Shown here piece by piece: positions 11,190 to 23,130 of a DNA stretch of 64,000 nt. This stretch comes from Odontocerum albicorne (taxonomy: Eukaryota; Arthropoda; Insecta; Trichoptera; Odontoceridae). Positions within the stretch are counted from its first letter, which is position 1. The number at the start of each line of letters is the position of its first letter. The notes beneath the pieces were generated by a model. That model was not told the DNA's origin. It saw only the letters and a program-made list of their open reading frames with translations, and did not search any database. The position numbers were made by a program, and so were the translations under genes. The stretch covers positions 12,272,897-12,336,896 of the forward strand of contig OX463852.1 in NCBI GenBank assembly GCA_949825065.1, in the 5' to 3' direction.

Positions 11190-13430
11190 TGACTTTAAAT
11201 TACCTGTCAAAAAATTATCTGAAAGGTTTTTAACAATAAATTTTCAAGAATCTATAAGCATAATTAATTATAATGTTTATTTCCTACCTCTTTAAAATGT
11301 TTTGTTTGGTTTATGAAAGGGGTTTGGAAAAAAAGTTCAATATTTTTTTCAATGGTCATTATTAATTTTATAAGTACTAATAAGAATTCAACGCACCTCA
11401 AATTACTTAAATAAAAATAATGTGTATTCATAATGCGGTCAATTCATTATTAAAATGATATAAATCTTAAGACTAATTAATTATTTGGAAATTCCAAACA
11501 AAATATTATCATTGCATTTATCTCGTATGTGATAAATCATAAATCATACAAGCAAGGATGTAAAATTAATCGAATTTGTGATGAGATATGAAAATTTTTG
11601 TTTTTTAACTAAAAATGTTAGCATGAAAGCTCCATCAAAAAGTTGATACGCATTATCTATTGTAAATAACAAATATTTATGCATCACACCACTGGTACTG
11701 TTAGTACTTCCTAGGATATCTACATAAGTAATTATGTCGTTTCTTGATGGCTACGGTTGAAATAATAACATTTTTTTATAAATGTATCATGAAAAGTCTT
11801 TCAAAATCATAAACAAAAGAGAGAGGTTCAGTGGTGTGAATTCGTTTGTAAAAACCCAAAACAAGTTTAAAAAAAATTACATTATTTTTTGTATTATTTC
11901 TTATTATCTAGTCAGAAAATTGGGTCTAAGGATCATAAAAACTATATTATAAATACATTTCACTGTATATTTGTAAAAATATTTGAATCGAAATTTGAAT
12001 ATATGTATGTTTATTTTCGCATCCCTCCACCTCTGTGCGGGCACAAAAGGCTTATTCACAAAACCACCCACAGTTTTGAATAGTTTGCTTGGTCAATATT
12101 GCCCACCCCGTCCCATTTGAGTGGCCCATTCAGCCGCGGACAGGGGTGGATTCATGTTGACCTTGCATCCACTGCTGAATAAAAAGGGTTAAAAATTGGC
12201 TACGCTTTACGAGAAATTTCTTTTTGTCCAGTCAACAGGGGTGCAGTTTTTATTTTAAAGATTGAAAATATAAAAAAATATATATTATATATTTATTCAA
12301 TTGACTGACTGAGAATATATTATATGAACAATTAAGTAATGGCTATATATTTTTAGTAATCTTTTTCACATATATAACTCATAAATAATATTCTACTCGG
12401 TATGTTATCGACTTGCCCAAAATATATAAACGAATTTAAAAAATATTAAATGATGTCCTCGATCTTAAAACAATCCCACTTAAAACGAACCGAAAATTTT
12501 TGAAAAAAATTATATCAAACTTGAAAAGGAGTTCATTTTTACTTGCATTATTGAACACGTACTATTGTGCTAATTATTAAAACACTCGTTGATTTTTACA
12601 ATTGAATTTACAGACCGTGGAGATCATAGACAAAGTTCTTTGCCACCGTCCCTAGTGAGGCAGTTTTGTGTAACCTGTCGTACATGCTGCTGAACTCCGT
12701 CCACCCAACTCACGAAATAACACTGAAAACATTACTGTTTTTAATTATTTGAACACTGAAAACATTACTTGAAAATATTACAGTTATTTGATAAAAAAAT
12801 TACAAACTTTGCAGGTTCTATTTGATATTATCTATCCAAACATCGAAAACCGTTACTTTGAAACGGACAACATAAATGCGACTCAGAAATTAAATAAACA
12901 AATTTTATAGTCCTTGTGTTAACATTCTTCTCTTGTGATGTTCTTTGGCGGTGTCTATAAATATGTGAATTTGCAATTATGCGTTTGTTTGGTTTAGATG
13001 TATGCATTTCATTGCATCTTGCATTGTGCAATATAATATTTATAAGAAAACTTAATGCAGATACACTATGTACTCGTATGGTAGTTAATTTCTATTAGAA
13101 AATATTACTTTTAAATTAAAATTTAGATAGTTTATAAAGCAAGGCAGACTTTTTTACTTTAAAATTAAAATGTAGATAGTTTGTATAGCAAGGTATATTT
13201 GTATTATTTTCTTTGTAAGGTACCTATTTAAAAGGTATTTTTAACAATTTTGCTAAAATAGTATAATTAAATAGATATTGAAATATTATTTCATAGGGAG
13301 ATAAATTGCTCAGAGTTTAAGAGAAAGATAGAATGATGTAGATTTTGATTTAAATTTACGCAACAGCAAACATATTTTAAACTGTTATTTTGATTGCACA
13401 TAACATAGCACTATTTTGATTCCACATAAA
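11190..13430. other. AT-rich noncoding DNA
   Basis: Mostly featureless. A GC-richer patch at about 12610-12715 follows a possible splice acceptor (TTTACAG, exon start 12614), with a weak donor-like site at 12655, but no family is recognisable. Near-identical AATT(A)AAAT(G/T)TAGATAGTTT words repeat at about 13115 and 13165. Confidence 0.4.
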
Positions 13431-13519
13431 TTTACTTTGGGATTTTAAATACACAAAATCGTATAGAAAGGTGATAGAAAACGATTTTGTTTTGTTTAAA
13501 ATCGTTTACATATATCATA

Positions 13520-13710
13520 AATACATACATATCATTACGCTGATTTTCCGTCTGGATAGATACAGAGTATAGAGTGCCTGAGTTTTCGAGCGCTACATAC
13601 TCTTTTGACTCCTCCTCAGCCCTCTCATACAGCTCCTTTGATAACTTTGATTTAATATGTCGTCCTGAAGTAATATCATTAATTTGGTCCCACCATGCTT
13701 TTTTGGTCAT
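13520..13710 (-). pseudogene. Coding-like fragment of unknown family
   Basis: On the reverse strand the frame beginning at 13710 is rich in charged residues (KAWWDQINDIT, then LYERAEEESKEY) and less AT-biased than its flanks. It may be a relic of a transposon or a host-gene fragment. About 60 residues look coding-like before the frame drifts into AT-rich DNA. I do not recognise the family. Confidence 0.25.
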
Positions 13711-13811
13711 CCTTTACCATGGTTACCTCACACATTTTCAATGTACGAGCATATAGTATTTGTCTTGTCAGTATTTATTCGTTATATATTATATTATATT
13801 ATTTAATTCCA

Positions 13812-13985
13812 CTTGCGTTGCACACAGTATAACCTGGGAGGTTTATTTCTACATGAAAATATCTTTCAACTAACCAGAGAGATGTTAAACATACCTCAAG
13901 TGACATTTTTTTTAAATCTAGATATTGAGCTCACAACCCTCGGGTTTAAATACAATTGTCTTACAACTAGGCAACGTAGGTCTTC
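13812..13985 (-). mobile_element. SINE-1 copy (minus)
   Basis: The + strand shows CCTGGGAGGTTTATT, CAACTAACCAGAGAGATGTT, then CTCACAACCCTCGGG and TCTTACAACTAGGCAACG: the tail, body, B-box and A-box regions of SINE-1 in reverse. Confidence 0.7.
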
Positions 13986-13989
13986 TATG

Positions 13990-16030
13990 TTGTTAAGTGA
14001 CGGGTAAAAATAAAATAAGAAGAGTTCTGAAATTAATAATGGGGAAAAGTATGACAAGTTGAATAAAATGTATGATAAGATATACATTTCTGATGAAAGG
14101 ACGGTGTATTTATCTTATTGACGCATTAAACGAATATCAGTGTATTACGACAGGGATGAGACGTGATCGTTATTGTGAATTTGTGTAATTACGCGCATGG
14201 ATTCTTAATACGATAAAAAGTTAAGAAACATTTCAGACGTCATCAATACTGAAATATATATTTATAAATTAAAATTATATTTATAGAATGACAATGCATG
14301 CACTGGTCATTACGTCAATTTATAGATTTAATGCTGACTTCTCAATATGATGGATTTGCGGATTTCATTAAAAAATAGAGTGTTGTTATCAAACGATCAC
14401 ATGTACGTGTAGATCAGTTAAGTTTACATCTATGATAAATATTTTACATAAAATCTTTAAACGTTCCGCAGCACCCTAAAATCTTGTCGAAAATGTTCAT
14501 CGACTTTCAAATCACGAACTCGTTCTAGCAGAGTCACCTTTTCAGGTTCAACACTCTTTGTTTTTCCCGTTTTCTTTTACTATTCATGCTTTTTTACTCT
14601 AACTAGCTACTTACTTATACAATTGAAAAAAATGGACACTTAGCATCAAATCCGCAATATTATACACTACAATTAAGCTTTTAAAAAAGAAAAAAAAAGT
14701 AATGAATACATTTTTAAATCAAATGCTTATTTATATTAAAAGTAATTATTAAAAAATATATTTAACTATTATAAGTATAAACTAAATATGTTAAAGGTTT
14801 TCTTTCAATAACTGTAATATTTTCCTATTTGTTTTTAGATAAAGTGCAGTATCAAAATTAAGAATATGGAAGAAAGTTATTCCGTTATTATAATTTTAAA
14901 ATCGAATTCCTATTAATTTAAATGAAATTAATTCTAAATTATCTTTCATTAGACCAACACCAGTACAAACTAAATATTTTTCCGATTTACTTTAAACAAC
15001 TGTAATAATTTAATATTTAATCACAATTAAAATATTGTTTTAAAATTAATAATTTAAACTTAAATATAATAAATTAATTCTGTAAATATAATACCAAAAT
15101 TAAATTCCTATGTATAGTTGGATGAAATTTATTCAAAAATGTCTTTAATTAGATATGAACTAAATATATTTGAAGCTATGTTTGAACAGCTGTAATTTTT
15201 TTGACATATTTTATGAACTGTAAAATTATTACATTAGAATAAAAAATGTCTATTTATTGCTACCATACTTTCTCATTAAAAAAATAAAACAAATATTGAA
15301 GTTAATATTTTTAATATCAATATTATTGCATAATTCTCCAATGTCACGTCAGTCATTGCGAATAAAAAAAAACAGGGTAAAATCATTCTAGAACTATTTG
15401 AGTTAACTTAATTATTTGGGTTAACTTATCAATTCAAAAAGGTTAAAGTATTTGCCCTTCTTTTTAAATGAACTGCTAAAACATATTTATTTTTATCTTA
15501 CATTAATAAAACCGGTAGTTCTCTAACCCTCGTAAACAAGTAAAAAACAATTATAAATCAAAAATTCAAATTACTTGACCAGCATTGTTAAACAATTTGT
15601 AATCTAACCATCCCTTGAACGGTAAAATGAACGGGTCAGACAGGTAGTGAATAAAGCGTATCAACCCCAAACCACTTAACATTGTGTCATCTTATTACAA
15701 ACCCAACGAATCAACTTGTTTTTTTTTACTATTAAACACCTCTGTGTAATTTTATAACCCTTTTCAGTTAACTTTTTTCTATCTTAACGACTTTTTAAAG
15801 GATGGTGGTTATAATAGGTCAAATACCACGTGCCACGTATTTTTAATACGATACCGGGTGTCTTTTAAGTTTATCGACTCGATTAACCGGTTAAAGACGA
15901 TGAGTAAAAATCAGAAAACAATCATTTTTGATCGACTTGTTGAAATCTGAGAAGTTTGTATAGAAAACCTAAAACTTACAGTTGCAAGATTATTAACGCT
16001 TTAGACCATATTATCTGTCTAACTCTATAT
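13990..16030. other. AT-rich noncoding DNA
   Basis: Long AT-rich stretch with no supported gene or repeat. Short words such as TGAACTAAATAT and CTGTAAT(A/T)TTTT recur between 14770 and 15200, suggesting very old duplicated sequence. Confidence 0.45.
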
Positions 16031-16034
16031 CGAC

Positions 16035-16355
16035 TTTCGTGGTATAGTCAGTAAGTTGTTTGACTTCCACAAGGGGATTTCGGGCTCGATTGTACTAAAA
16101 AAGATGAAAAATTTGTTCCAGTTCGGTAAAAGAGATGTCGAGATTGTTAATGTCGTTGTTTCTTCACCTACGGTAGTATTACAAACACGTGGAATGACGA
16201 ACATCATGTTCCGTTTTACTCCGGTGGTTCTAAGTCCAGATACTAGATTACTGGGGCCGAAGACTGTGTTATCATCGGTCCCTAGTCCCTATAGACTTGA
16301 TATGTAATCTCAATATGTTCGAATCGTTGATTTGAATGTATTGAAGGGTACCATA
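16035..16355 (+). mobile_element. SINE-3 copy 1 (plus)
   Basis: The tRNA-like head has an A-box-like TGGTATAGTCAGTAAGTT and a B-box-like GGGCTCGATTGTAC. The body ends GGGGCCGAAGACTGTGTTATC and GAAGGGTACCATA. The 3' part recurs at 17930-18130 and 22990-23130, and inverted at 47985-48075. The 83-codon frame here is part of the repeat. Confidence 0.6.
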
Positions 16356-16855
16356 TAAAGGGAAAAAATCTGACTATGTTGCTTTTAAAGATGGATTTCT
16401 GAATCTATATATTTATCTACTTTCCAGTTAAAATAATTATTCTGCACATCTTGTTCCCCTTAGAGCTTCTCCCCTAGCCTATGTAATAAACCCAGTAGAG
16501 TTACTGTATATATCAGGAATATTAAACTCGTTTTGAACCCACAAAGAAATCCTTAAACATATAAAATAGTTGAAGATAGTTTTTAACGAATTTTATTGAG
16601 ACAATGAATCATTTGATTTTGAAATAATTTAATCAAAATATTTCTTATTTAAAAACTATATTGTAGTGTATATTAAGTCGGATTTAATGCCAAGTGGCAT
16701 TCTCTTTCAACCATACAAATATTTTTCTAAGATTTGAATGGAAGTTTGGGGAAATTCGAGTTATTGATGTAGAGAAAAAAACTATACAATTACAAAACTA
16801 ATACAACAGTATTCAACAATTCGTCAAATGCAATATTTTTGATCCCGCTTATATC

Positions 16856-16973
16856 CAGTCCGGTTTTCACTTAAGACATCTTTAATAACTTTTTAGTAAG
16901 TAGACGGAGATTGCTTCATGGCACTAGTTCGTCAGATTGTACTGTTTATAAATGAAAGTATAACAACATACAT
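16856..16973 (+). mobile_element. SINE-1 body fragment (plus), head missing
   Basis: CCGGTTTTCACTTAAGAC, AGATTGCTTCATGGCA and CAGATTGTACTGT match the body and tail order of SINE-1. The tRNA-like head is missing. Confidence 0.6.
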
Positions 16974-17199
16974 CAACAGTATAAAACCAATATCTATTAG
17001 GCAAATCTCGATTTTCTGATTATAATTTATGCAACATATAAAATTTCGGCACACAATTTGTGCAAGATATAAAATTTCACTAAGTAACACATATAAGTCT
17101 TATACTTAATTTATATAAACTGATGCTTTTTATAGATCATTTTAGATAAGTAATATTTGAGAGTGTCAACGACTATCGTTATTACTTGATAAAATTATA

Positions 17200-17320
17200 T
17201 TACCTGCCGTCATCGTTATTTACTCAGGCTATATGTCGCATGATCTGGCCAGCATCGCTGATGTGTCACATTAAGTGCATTACGAATTAATTCCGCGTAA
17301 TTACCTGCAAACAATATGAG
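17200..17320. other. GC-richer island, possible regulatory element
   Basis: A short patch with TAATTACCTGC, CATTACGAATTAATT and GATCTGGCCAGCATCG stands out from AT-rich flanks and matches none of the repeats in the window. Its TAAT cores are homeodomain-like. Function is inference only. Confidence 0.25.
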
Positions 17321-17471
17321 TACATGCGAAAACAGTCCAAAGAATCGTGATAATTCTTATACGTACACACAATCTTCCATTTACCCGAAATAACGTAGAA
17401 TTCAACTATATCGGTTTTATAAATAATCTGAAATAAAGCAAACTCTTTAGCTGCAAATACACTTATGAGAA

Positions 17472-17672
17472 TGATCCTATCCGTGGTCTAGTTGATAAGA
17501 CGCCTGTCTTCTGTTACGGGTTCGATTCCTGTTAGAACCTGGTTTTTTTAAATAAACGTTTTCTTTTTTTTAAGTCTGGTTTTCATTTAAGGCCTCATAA
17601 AACATATTTCTGGTTGCTTGGTGAAGATTGCCACATATCAGTGATGCCACACGATTGTACTGTATAAAAATA
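17472..17672 (+). mobile_element. SINE-1 copy (plus), nearly full length
   Basis: A-box TGGTCTAGTTGATAAGACG, B-box GGGTTCGATTCCTG, then a T/A-rich linker, TCTGGTTTTCATTTAAGGC, GGTTGCTTGGTGAAGATTGC and CGATTGTACTGTAT. The head is clearly tRNA-derived. This is one of the best-preserved members of the family in the window. Confidence 0.85.
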
Positions 17673-17699
17673 AATTGATATACCATATATGATTCACTC

Positions 17700-18130
17700 A
17701 TAAAAGTGTTATACATGGGCGCTATTTTGGCTACCACGCTTGATTTGTTTCATATTAGTGGGCTCGAGTCCCGAGTTAAAGCACCACGCGTGATTTGTTT
17801 CATATTAGTGGGCTCGAGACCCGAGTTAAAGCACCACGCGTGATTTGTTTCATATTAGTGGGCTCGAGTCCCGAGTTAAAGCCAAAAATTAAAAAATATA
17901 TACACCGGTTCTCAGACTGGAAAAAGTTTGGTTAATACTAAAATTATGCAATAGTATTGAAAATATGTACGGTAATTAACAGCGAGTTTCGTTCCAACTC
18001 CAGTGTTTCTAAAACCAGAAGGCTCGATTAATAAGGCCGAAGTCAATGGTGTCTCTCTGCTATGCTCTTCAATGAGTGAACATCACCAATTTGGATATGT
18101 TGAGAACTATCATAAGGATGATTAAACTAT
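17700..18130 (+). mobile_element. SINE-3 copy 2 (plus) with a triplicated head region
   Basis: The head begins GCTATTTTGGCTACCACGC. Its B-box region (GGGCTCGAGTCCCGAG) is tandemly triplicated (see 17733-17882). The body resumes to a 3' part with ACCAGAAGGCTCGATTAAT and AGGCCGAAG as in copy 1. Confidence 0.6.
17733..17882 (+). repeat. 50-bp tandem repeat, three copies
   Basis: Copies start at 17733, 17783 and 17833 with ACCACGC(G/T)TGATTTG and end GAGTTAAAGC. They differ at only a few positions, so the expansion is recent. Each unit contains one B-box-like GGGCTCGAG(T/A)CCCG. Confidence 0.95.
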
Positions 18131-18189
18131 GCCTTAGTTCAGGTATAAATTAAATTTCAGAACAATTAAAAAAAATGTTTAAACATGTC

Positions 18190-18330
18190 AATTGTGTCAC
18201 ACTTTCATTATAAATAATACACCCTAGTGGACTTATTGACATGAGACAATCTCTTCCAGCCAACCAGAAATATTTTAAAGATGACTTAAGATAAAGTTCC
18301 AAGAGTAATCAGATGTGTACTGGTTGTAAA
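18190..18330 (-). mobile_element. SINE-1 fragment (minus)
   Basis: CACACTTTCATTATAAATAA, TGAGACAATCTCTTCCAGCC and AACCAGAAATATTTTAAAGA match the tail and body. The head is lost. Confidence 0.6.
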
Positions 18331-18805
18331 AATTTTTTTTTACACAGATGGGTAAAAATAATTTATTTTTTATTCGAATTTACATGTTTATTTTTGGTTT
18401 AATTTGTCAATTTTGGAAAATTTTCTCAATTTTATTAAAGAGAGAACATGTTTTACAGAAACTTGCATGATTAACTCAATGTCATTTTATGTGAAAAATA
18501 AGTAAATTATAACAAAAAAATAAATTGGAACAAAATTAAAATATATAAACATTGTTTAAAAGATCTTGAAAGTTTTATGGTTTAACCTTTACTGTCCTTA
18601 ATAGTAAATTGTAAATATTCATGATATGGAACAGAGTATGCACACCTTTCAAACTTTTGACTGTACCCAATTACAGAAGCCTCGAAACAGTAAGGTAAAA
18701 ACGGCCATGGTATTATTCATGTTTAAAGTATAGCAATGTAATTTCAACTGTCCTGCAATATTAGTTTTTATGTTTCCGGCAATTAAAATCGTATAAGAAA
18801 TCATC

Positions 18806-18813
18806 CTCTATTC
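18806..18813. repeat. Target-site duplication (left) of hAT element
   Basis: CTCTATTC directly precedes the element; CTCTATTT directly follows it at 19334-19341. Seven of eight bases match, and eight bases is the hAT duplication length. Confidence 0.7.
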
Positions 18814-19333
18814 CTGCGATCGGCAAACATTTTTTTATATTGTAAAAGGCCAAATAGTAAATATTTTAGGCCCTGTGGGGCAAGAGGCAAACTCGGAGGC
18901 CTCCTTAAACACCAAGAAAAAAAGTTATCACAAATTTATCGAATAAAACGTAACGTAATAATAAAAAGTAGACTTAATAAACAAAAGAGTACAATTGTTT
19001 GAAATACGGCTCTACTAAAGTGGATAATGGAATAGTTTTTTTTTTGAGATATAATTTCACCAAATTGGAGTGCGGCAAAATTGATACACGTGGTACTGGA
19101 AATGATGCCGAATTATAAATGCGTGACGTCACAGCAGAGGCTACCAAATGCAAAGCTATAGGATAGGGTCGTATCTCGTACCTCTTCAACTCGGCAATCG
19201 ACCGTTCCGTTAAGGTGCGTACTTTGAAATTATAAAGAATTCGAAATTATAAAATTCATTCTTAGCTCGCAAGCCGTACAAAAAGTAGCGGCGGGTCGGA
19301 TTTGGTCCGTGGGCCGTAGCTTGTCGACCCCTG
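18814..19333. mobile_element. Non-autonomous hAT DNA transposon, 520 bp
   Basis: The left end CTGCGATCGGCAAAC and the right end, read inverted as CAGGGGTCGACAAGC, are the imperfect terminal repeats of a hAT element of the CAGGGGTCGGCAA type. Subterminal sequence is also hAT-like: AAATAGTAAATATTTTAGGC on the left, and GGCGGGTCGGATTTGGTCC before the right end. An 8-bp target duplication (CTCTATT+C/T) flanks it. No transposase remains; the 71-codon minus frame at 18974-19189 has no hAT motif. It must have been mobilised in trans. Confidence 0.85.
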
Positions 19334-19344
19334 CTCTATTTAGA

Positions 19345-19980
19345 AATAGTAGTTTAGAAATATTGAACCAATCGAGTGACAGTGTGGATATAATCTCGGC
19401 ACTTCTAGCACTATGAGAAAAATCGTCCCCAGTACTTTTCCACATGAATAAAACAATCAGACCTGCATTATTTAACAGGAGAAATCCGTATAATGTGGAA
19501 AAATTCTTTATCTGTAATAGTATTTGCTGTAGAACTCATTTGGCGATTCGTTGTACGTAGCCGTGTTCTAATTATAACACAATCGGGTATTTTGAGACCG
19601 TTTTGAGGGCGAATAAACGACTCAGTCTATAGTCTGACTTTACCTTGTCCACGTAGATTTAGTGATAAGGGGACGGAAACAAACATTTGTCTACGATAAG
19701 ATAACGTGACCAGGCATTTAAATGACGGAAAAACGTAAATACCCAACATGGCTTCATGATCAAGCACGATCATGCGACAGATTCTGATTAAGACCTTTTA
19801 TCTGTTTACGTGTCAAGTATGATTCCTAAACTGGACGATTTCATCATTTCTCGATATTTAATCAAAAATACAGTCATAATGAAATCATGTATTTCTTGAA
19901 TAAATATTATTCGACACTAGTTAAATTTGCCTTTAGTCACTAAGGTCAGAATTCGTAAATCGACCTTAACACTAAATCAT
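19345..19980. other. Noncoding DNA with a moderately GC-rich patch (about 19560-19800)
   Basis: The patch (for example ACGGAAACAAACATTTGTC, GATCAAGCACGATCATGCG) matches no repeat in the window. It could be regulatory. No gene is visible. Confidence 0.3.
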
Positions 19981-19984
19981 TCCT

Positions 19985-20175
19985 ATCGTTTTTACTATTA
20001 TTCTTCGTTTCATTATTATTCTTCTCCGTGTGTTGTGTCCATCCTCCCTGAAGTTAGCGATAACTCTAGACAAAATATCTCTCTGTCTTTGGCGACATGG
20101 AACAGTTCCTCAACTATCTGAATACAAGTCAATTCGTGAATGTTGCGTAACCAAGACAGGCATGTACACCTCAAT
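19985..20175 (-). pseudogene. LINE-C 3' coding fragment
   Basis: The reverse strand reads SWLRNIHELTCIQIVEELF followed by HVAKDREIF. This is the conserved C-terminal end of arthropod endonuclease/reverse-transcriptase LINEs (pattern SWLRNIREWTG...ELFR.A.DRE). The fragment is short, the preceding reverse transcriptase is absent, and TAA/TAG stops occur in other frames, so it is a dead 5'-truncated copy. Confidence 0.65.
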
Positions 20176-20809
20176 TTCGCCTATAAATATTTATTTTATA
20201 AAGTGGTATTTTTACTCTCAATATATGACTCAAATCCTTTATAACATATTTTCTTTGTAGTTTGTTTCCCTTTGGTTACTTTTCTGCGGTTTTCTCAACA
20301 AATTTAATTCTTTCTATATTTGGGAGAAAGGGAAAAATATTTGCTTTTTTTAAATGCATCGCAATTTTTTTATGACATTAAAATGTTTTATTACCTCATT
20401 TTAAAGTTTGGAACGTATAAGGTCGGACTTTGAATACAAACCACAAATTTTTAATGTTAAAAAATAGTATTTATGCTGATCTATGAATTCAAGTCCAAAA
20501 GTTTAAGTATTTAAACTATGCAATTCTAAAAAAAAAACAAATCTTGTGACTTACCCAGTTCTTTTCAAACCATCTGGATCACCGAGTTACAGCATATACT
20601 CGTATAGAAAGACTCCCATGTCGACCACATGATTAGGCAATATTACAGATAACATTTGATACCTTTTTCCTCTTCAGTATATTATTAACTAGAGCCGAAA
20701 GAAAACATGTTGTTTCGTTATATTTTATAAAATTAAAAATTGACTATCACACGGTTATCAATTTTCTTTCAAAAGAAAATAAAAGCCCGACATAAATTAA
20801 ACGAAGTTT

Positions 20810-20965
20810 TGATGCTGTACGCGGATATTTTTTCCACAATATTCCGCAGTGAAAGATTTGGTTACACAATTTCGCCTAGGCAGAGAATTTGTGATTTATA
20901 TTATTTCACTTAAGGAGAGAAGATGACCCTCGTCAAGGTAGACCAGCAGAAACGCTCACTTCAGA
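20810..20965 (+). pseudogene. Mariner transposase relic (linker region)
   Basis: Fragments on the plus strand read WFTQFRLGRE and REDDPRQGRPAETLTSEP with frame breaks between. They match the end of the second helix-turn-helix and the linker (W...F..GRES.EDDPR.GRP) of mariner transposases. No terminal repeats or catalytic domain are found nearby. Confidence 0.6.
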
Positions 20966-20969
20966 ACCT

Positions 20970-22985
20970 TCGAAATATTTTTTCGATGGTATTTAAAAAT
21001 TAATTAATCGTTTTAAAAAAATTAGAACAGGATATTGATTTCATTATATCACCTTTTTGATATCCTCGAGATGAAAACTTTTGACATTTACTACGTATGA
21101 GTATATTGCTATACTTGCCCAGAATGTGAAAAAAAAACTTAATAATTTTCAGTTTTTTTAACAGTTTAAAAAAATTCACCTTTGGTCAAAATCTGACTGT
21201 ATTTTCAACACAAATAATTAAGTTGTTTATGTATTTTGCATGCATAATTGTTGTAATTCCATTCGTTCGTTACTTTACCAGAGGTCCTTAACAATTATTT
21301 TAATATTTCACTTCCTCCAAATGTTGGACCAATCGCCTTCCGTCAAAAGGTCATATGTTCCATGAACGATTTGCATAATAACAACTTACACCACCTTTGT
21401 ACTTAACATTGAGTGTCGAAAACGAACACGTATTACAGTTTGCACACACTCTCATGTCTGTAGATGTGATTCTCAAATTGGAGTTCGGATCCCACCGAAT
21501 ATAATTGTCGTTATCTTACCAAATCTATCACAGATCGAATGTGTAATTTCACATCGTTATCAAAAGTGAGGTATCCTGTTCTCAGGATGGGTTTTACCAT
21601 TGTACCATTCAAAATATTAAAACATTATTACAAGTCAATCAGTTGCATTGTTTCCAAATTTCTATATTTATCATATAATAAATATCATTAAAAAAATCTT
21701 TATAAGTTATGTTTCTTAGTGAATAAGTTACTTTTCTTATCGTCAGTTTAAAGCATATAAGCAGAATGAATATTATCTTTAAAAATTTTGAAGAACATTT
21801 GACAAATTGATTGAAAATTTAACAGTTTTAATTACTTATTAGCTTTTTTTGAACTTGATTAATTAATTTCCGTGTTCGGACAATCAATCATGCCACATGT
21901 TTCCAATAGGAGGCAATATAGATCGTCCTGTCATTTGCATCAATCAGGTCGTGCCCAGAGCATATGTACGTAGTACCGATGTTCGGACAAACTAGCATAT
22001 ATTGTGAGTTCTGTATATTTCCACAATCACAATCCGTGCTAATTTAATTCATAAAACCCCATTTTTGCATGTTCACCTTGCATCTATTCATTCCTACTCA
22101 TACATAATCGTATATTTAGTGATATTAAAGTATGCCAAGGCACTTGATCCCTTTTTAGGTTTGACTAGTTTTGACATATCAATCGGGTATCATCCTGATA
22201 GAGAGTGCTTCAGTGAGATTGACTATCTAAAATAATATTAATGTTAACTGTCAGTAATGCTTGGTGTTGCCATGTCATTTTGAAGTATTGCGTTTTCGTT
22301 GAAATGATCAAAGAAGATACTTGTATCTTTCTTTTGTAAGATTTCGCTGTTCATTGAATATATATGTTTCTCAGTGAGTTGACAAATAGGCGTTAATTTA
22401 AAGGCATCATCAAATTTCTTAACAATTTAACATTTATAGGAAATTACTATAGATTATCAAGAAACTACCGAAATTTCCTAATACATTTTTCAAGTAGAAA
22501 AATATGTATTCTGTGTTTTATATATTTAACACGTACTCGTACATGATACATTCAATTTGTTTTTTTCAAATTGATGTTTATTTTAATATTTTCAATTCGT
22601 GTTAATGTACAATGAATCAGTTGTAATTTATCAAAATTTTTTTCATAAAAAGATTGAACTGTATCAATGTTTCATTTTGCATATTTAATATGTACTTTGC
22701 CTTCACATAATCCGCTTTAAAAATACGTATAATAAAAAATATAGATTATTGATTAAAGTCGAAACTGAAAAATTGTCTCTTTAGACCACCTACTTATAAA
22801 ATATATTTTAAGTTACTAATCTTTATCACCATTGGAATAATGCGAGAATATGTACAATACTTATATCAATAGGAATAGGTTATTTCCTGCGAGCACTAAA
22901 AAAATACTCGCTGAGAGTATGGTTATCTCTTTACGTGTACTCGCAAGGGAGAATTTAAGAATAATGCTACCAAATAGAAAAAAAA
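20970..22985. other. AT-rich noncoding DNA
   Basis: No supported gene. GTGTTCGGACAA and GATGTTCGGACAA recur at about 21872 and 21980. The stretch 21400-22140 is somewhat less AT-rich than its surroundings. Confidence 0.4.
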
Positions 22986-22989
22986 GACA

Positions 22990-23130
22990 AACCGCCAGTT
23001 CCGTGCTTACTCTATTGTTTTTTTTTTAATTTGAATTTGAAAACTGTATTAATGGGGCCGAAAACAATATTATCTTCTGCCTTAACTCTTTAATGTGTCC
23101 GAATTATTAATTCGAATATGTTAAAGGGTA
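22990..23130 (+). mobile_element. SINE-3 3' fragment (plus)
   Basis: GGGGCCGAAAACAATATTATC, GAATATGTTAAAGGGTACCA and ATAATAAA match the 3' portion of the copy at 16035-16355. The head is absent. Confidence 0.6.

Noticed and set aside
12614..12654. Micro-exon after TTTACAG with a GTGAGG donor-like end
   Set aside because: The donor is weak, the region is short, and both strands are partly open. It cannot be told from chance without transcripts.
17472..17560. A functional tRNA gene
   Set aside because: A and B boxes are present, but the cloverleaf is incomplete, no terminator follows at the right place, and a SINE body is attached. The same holds for the other tRNA-like heads.
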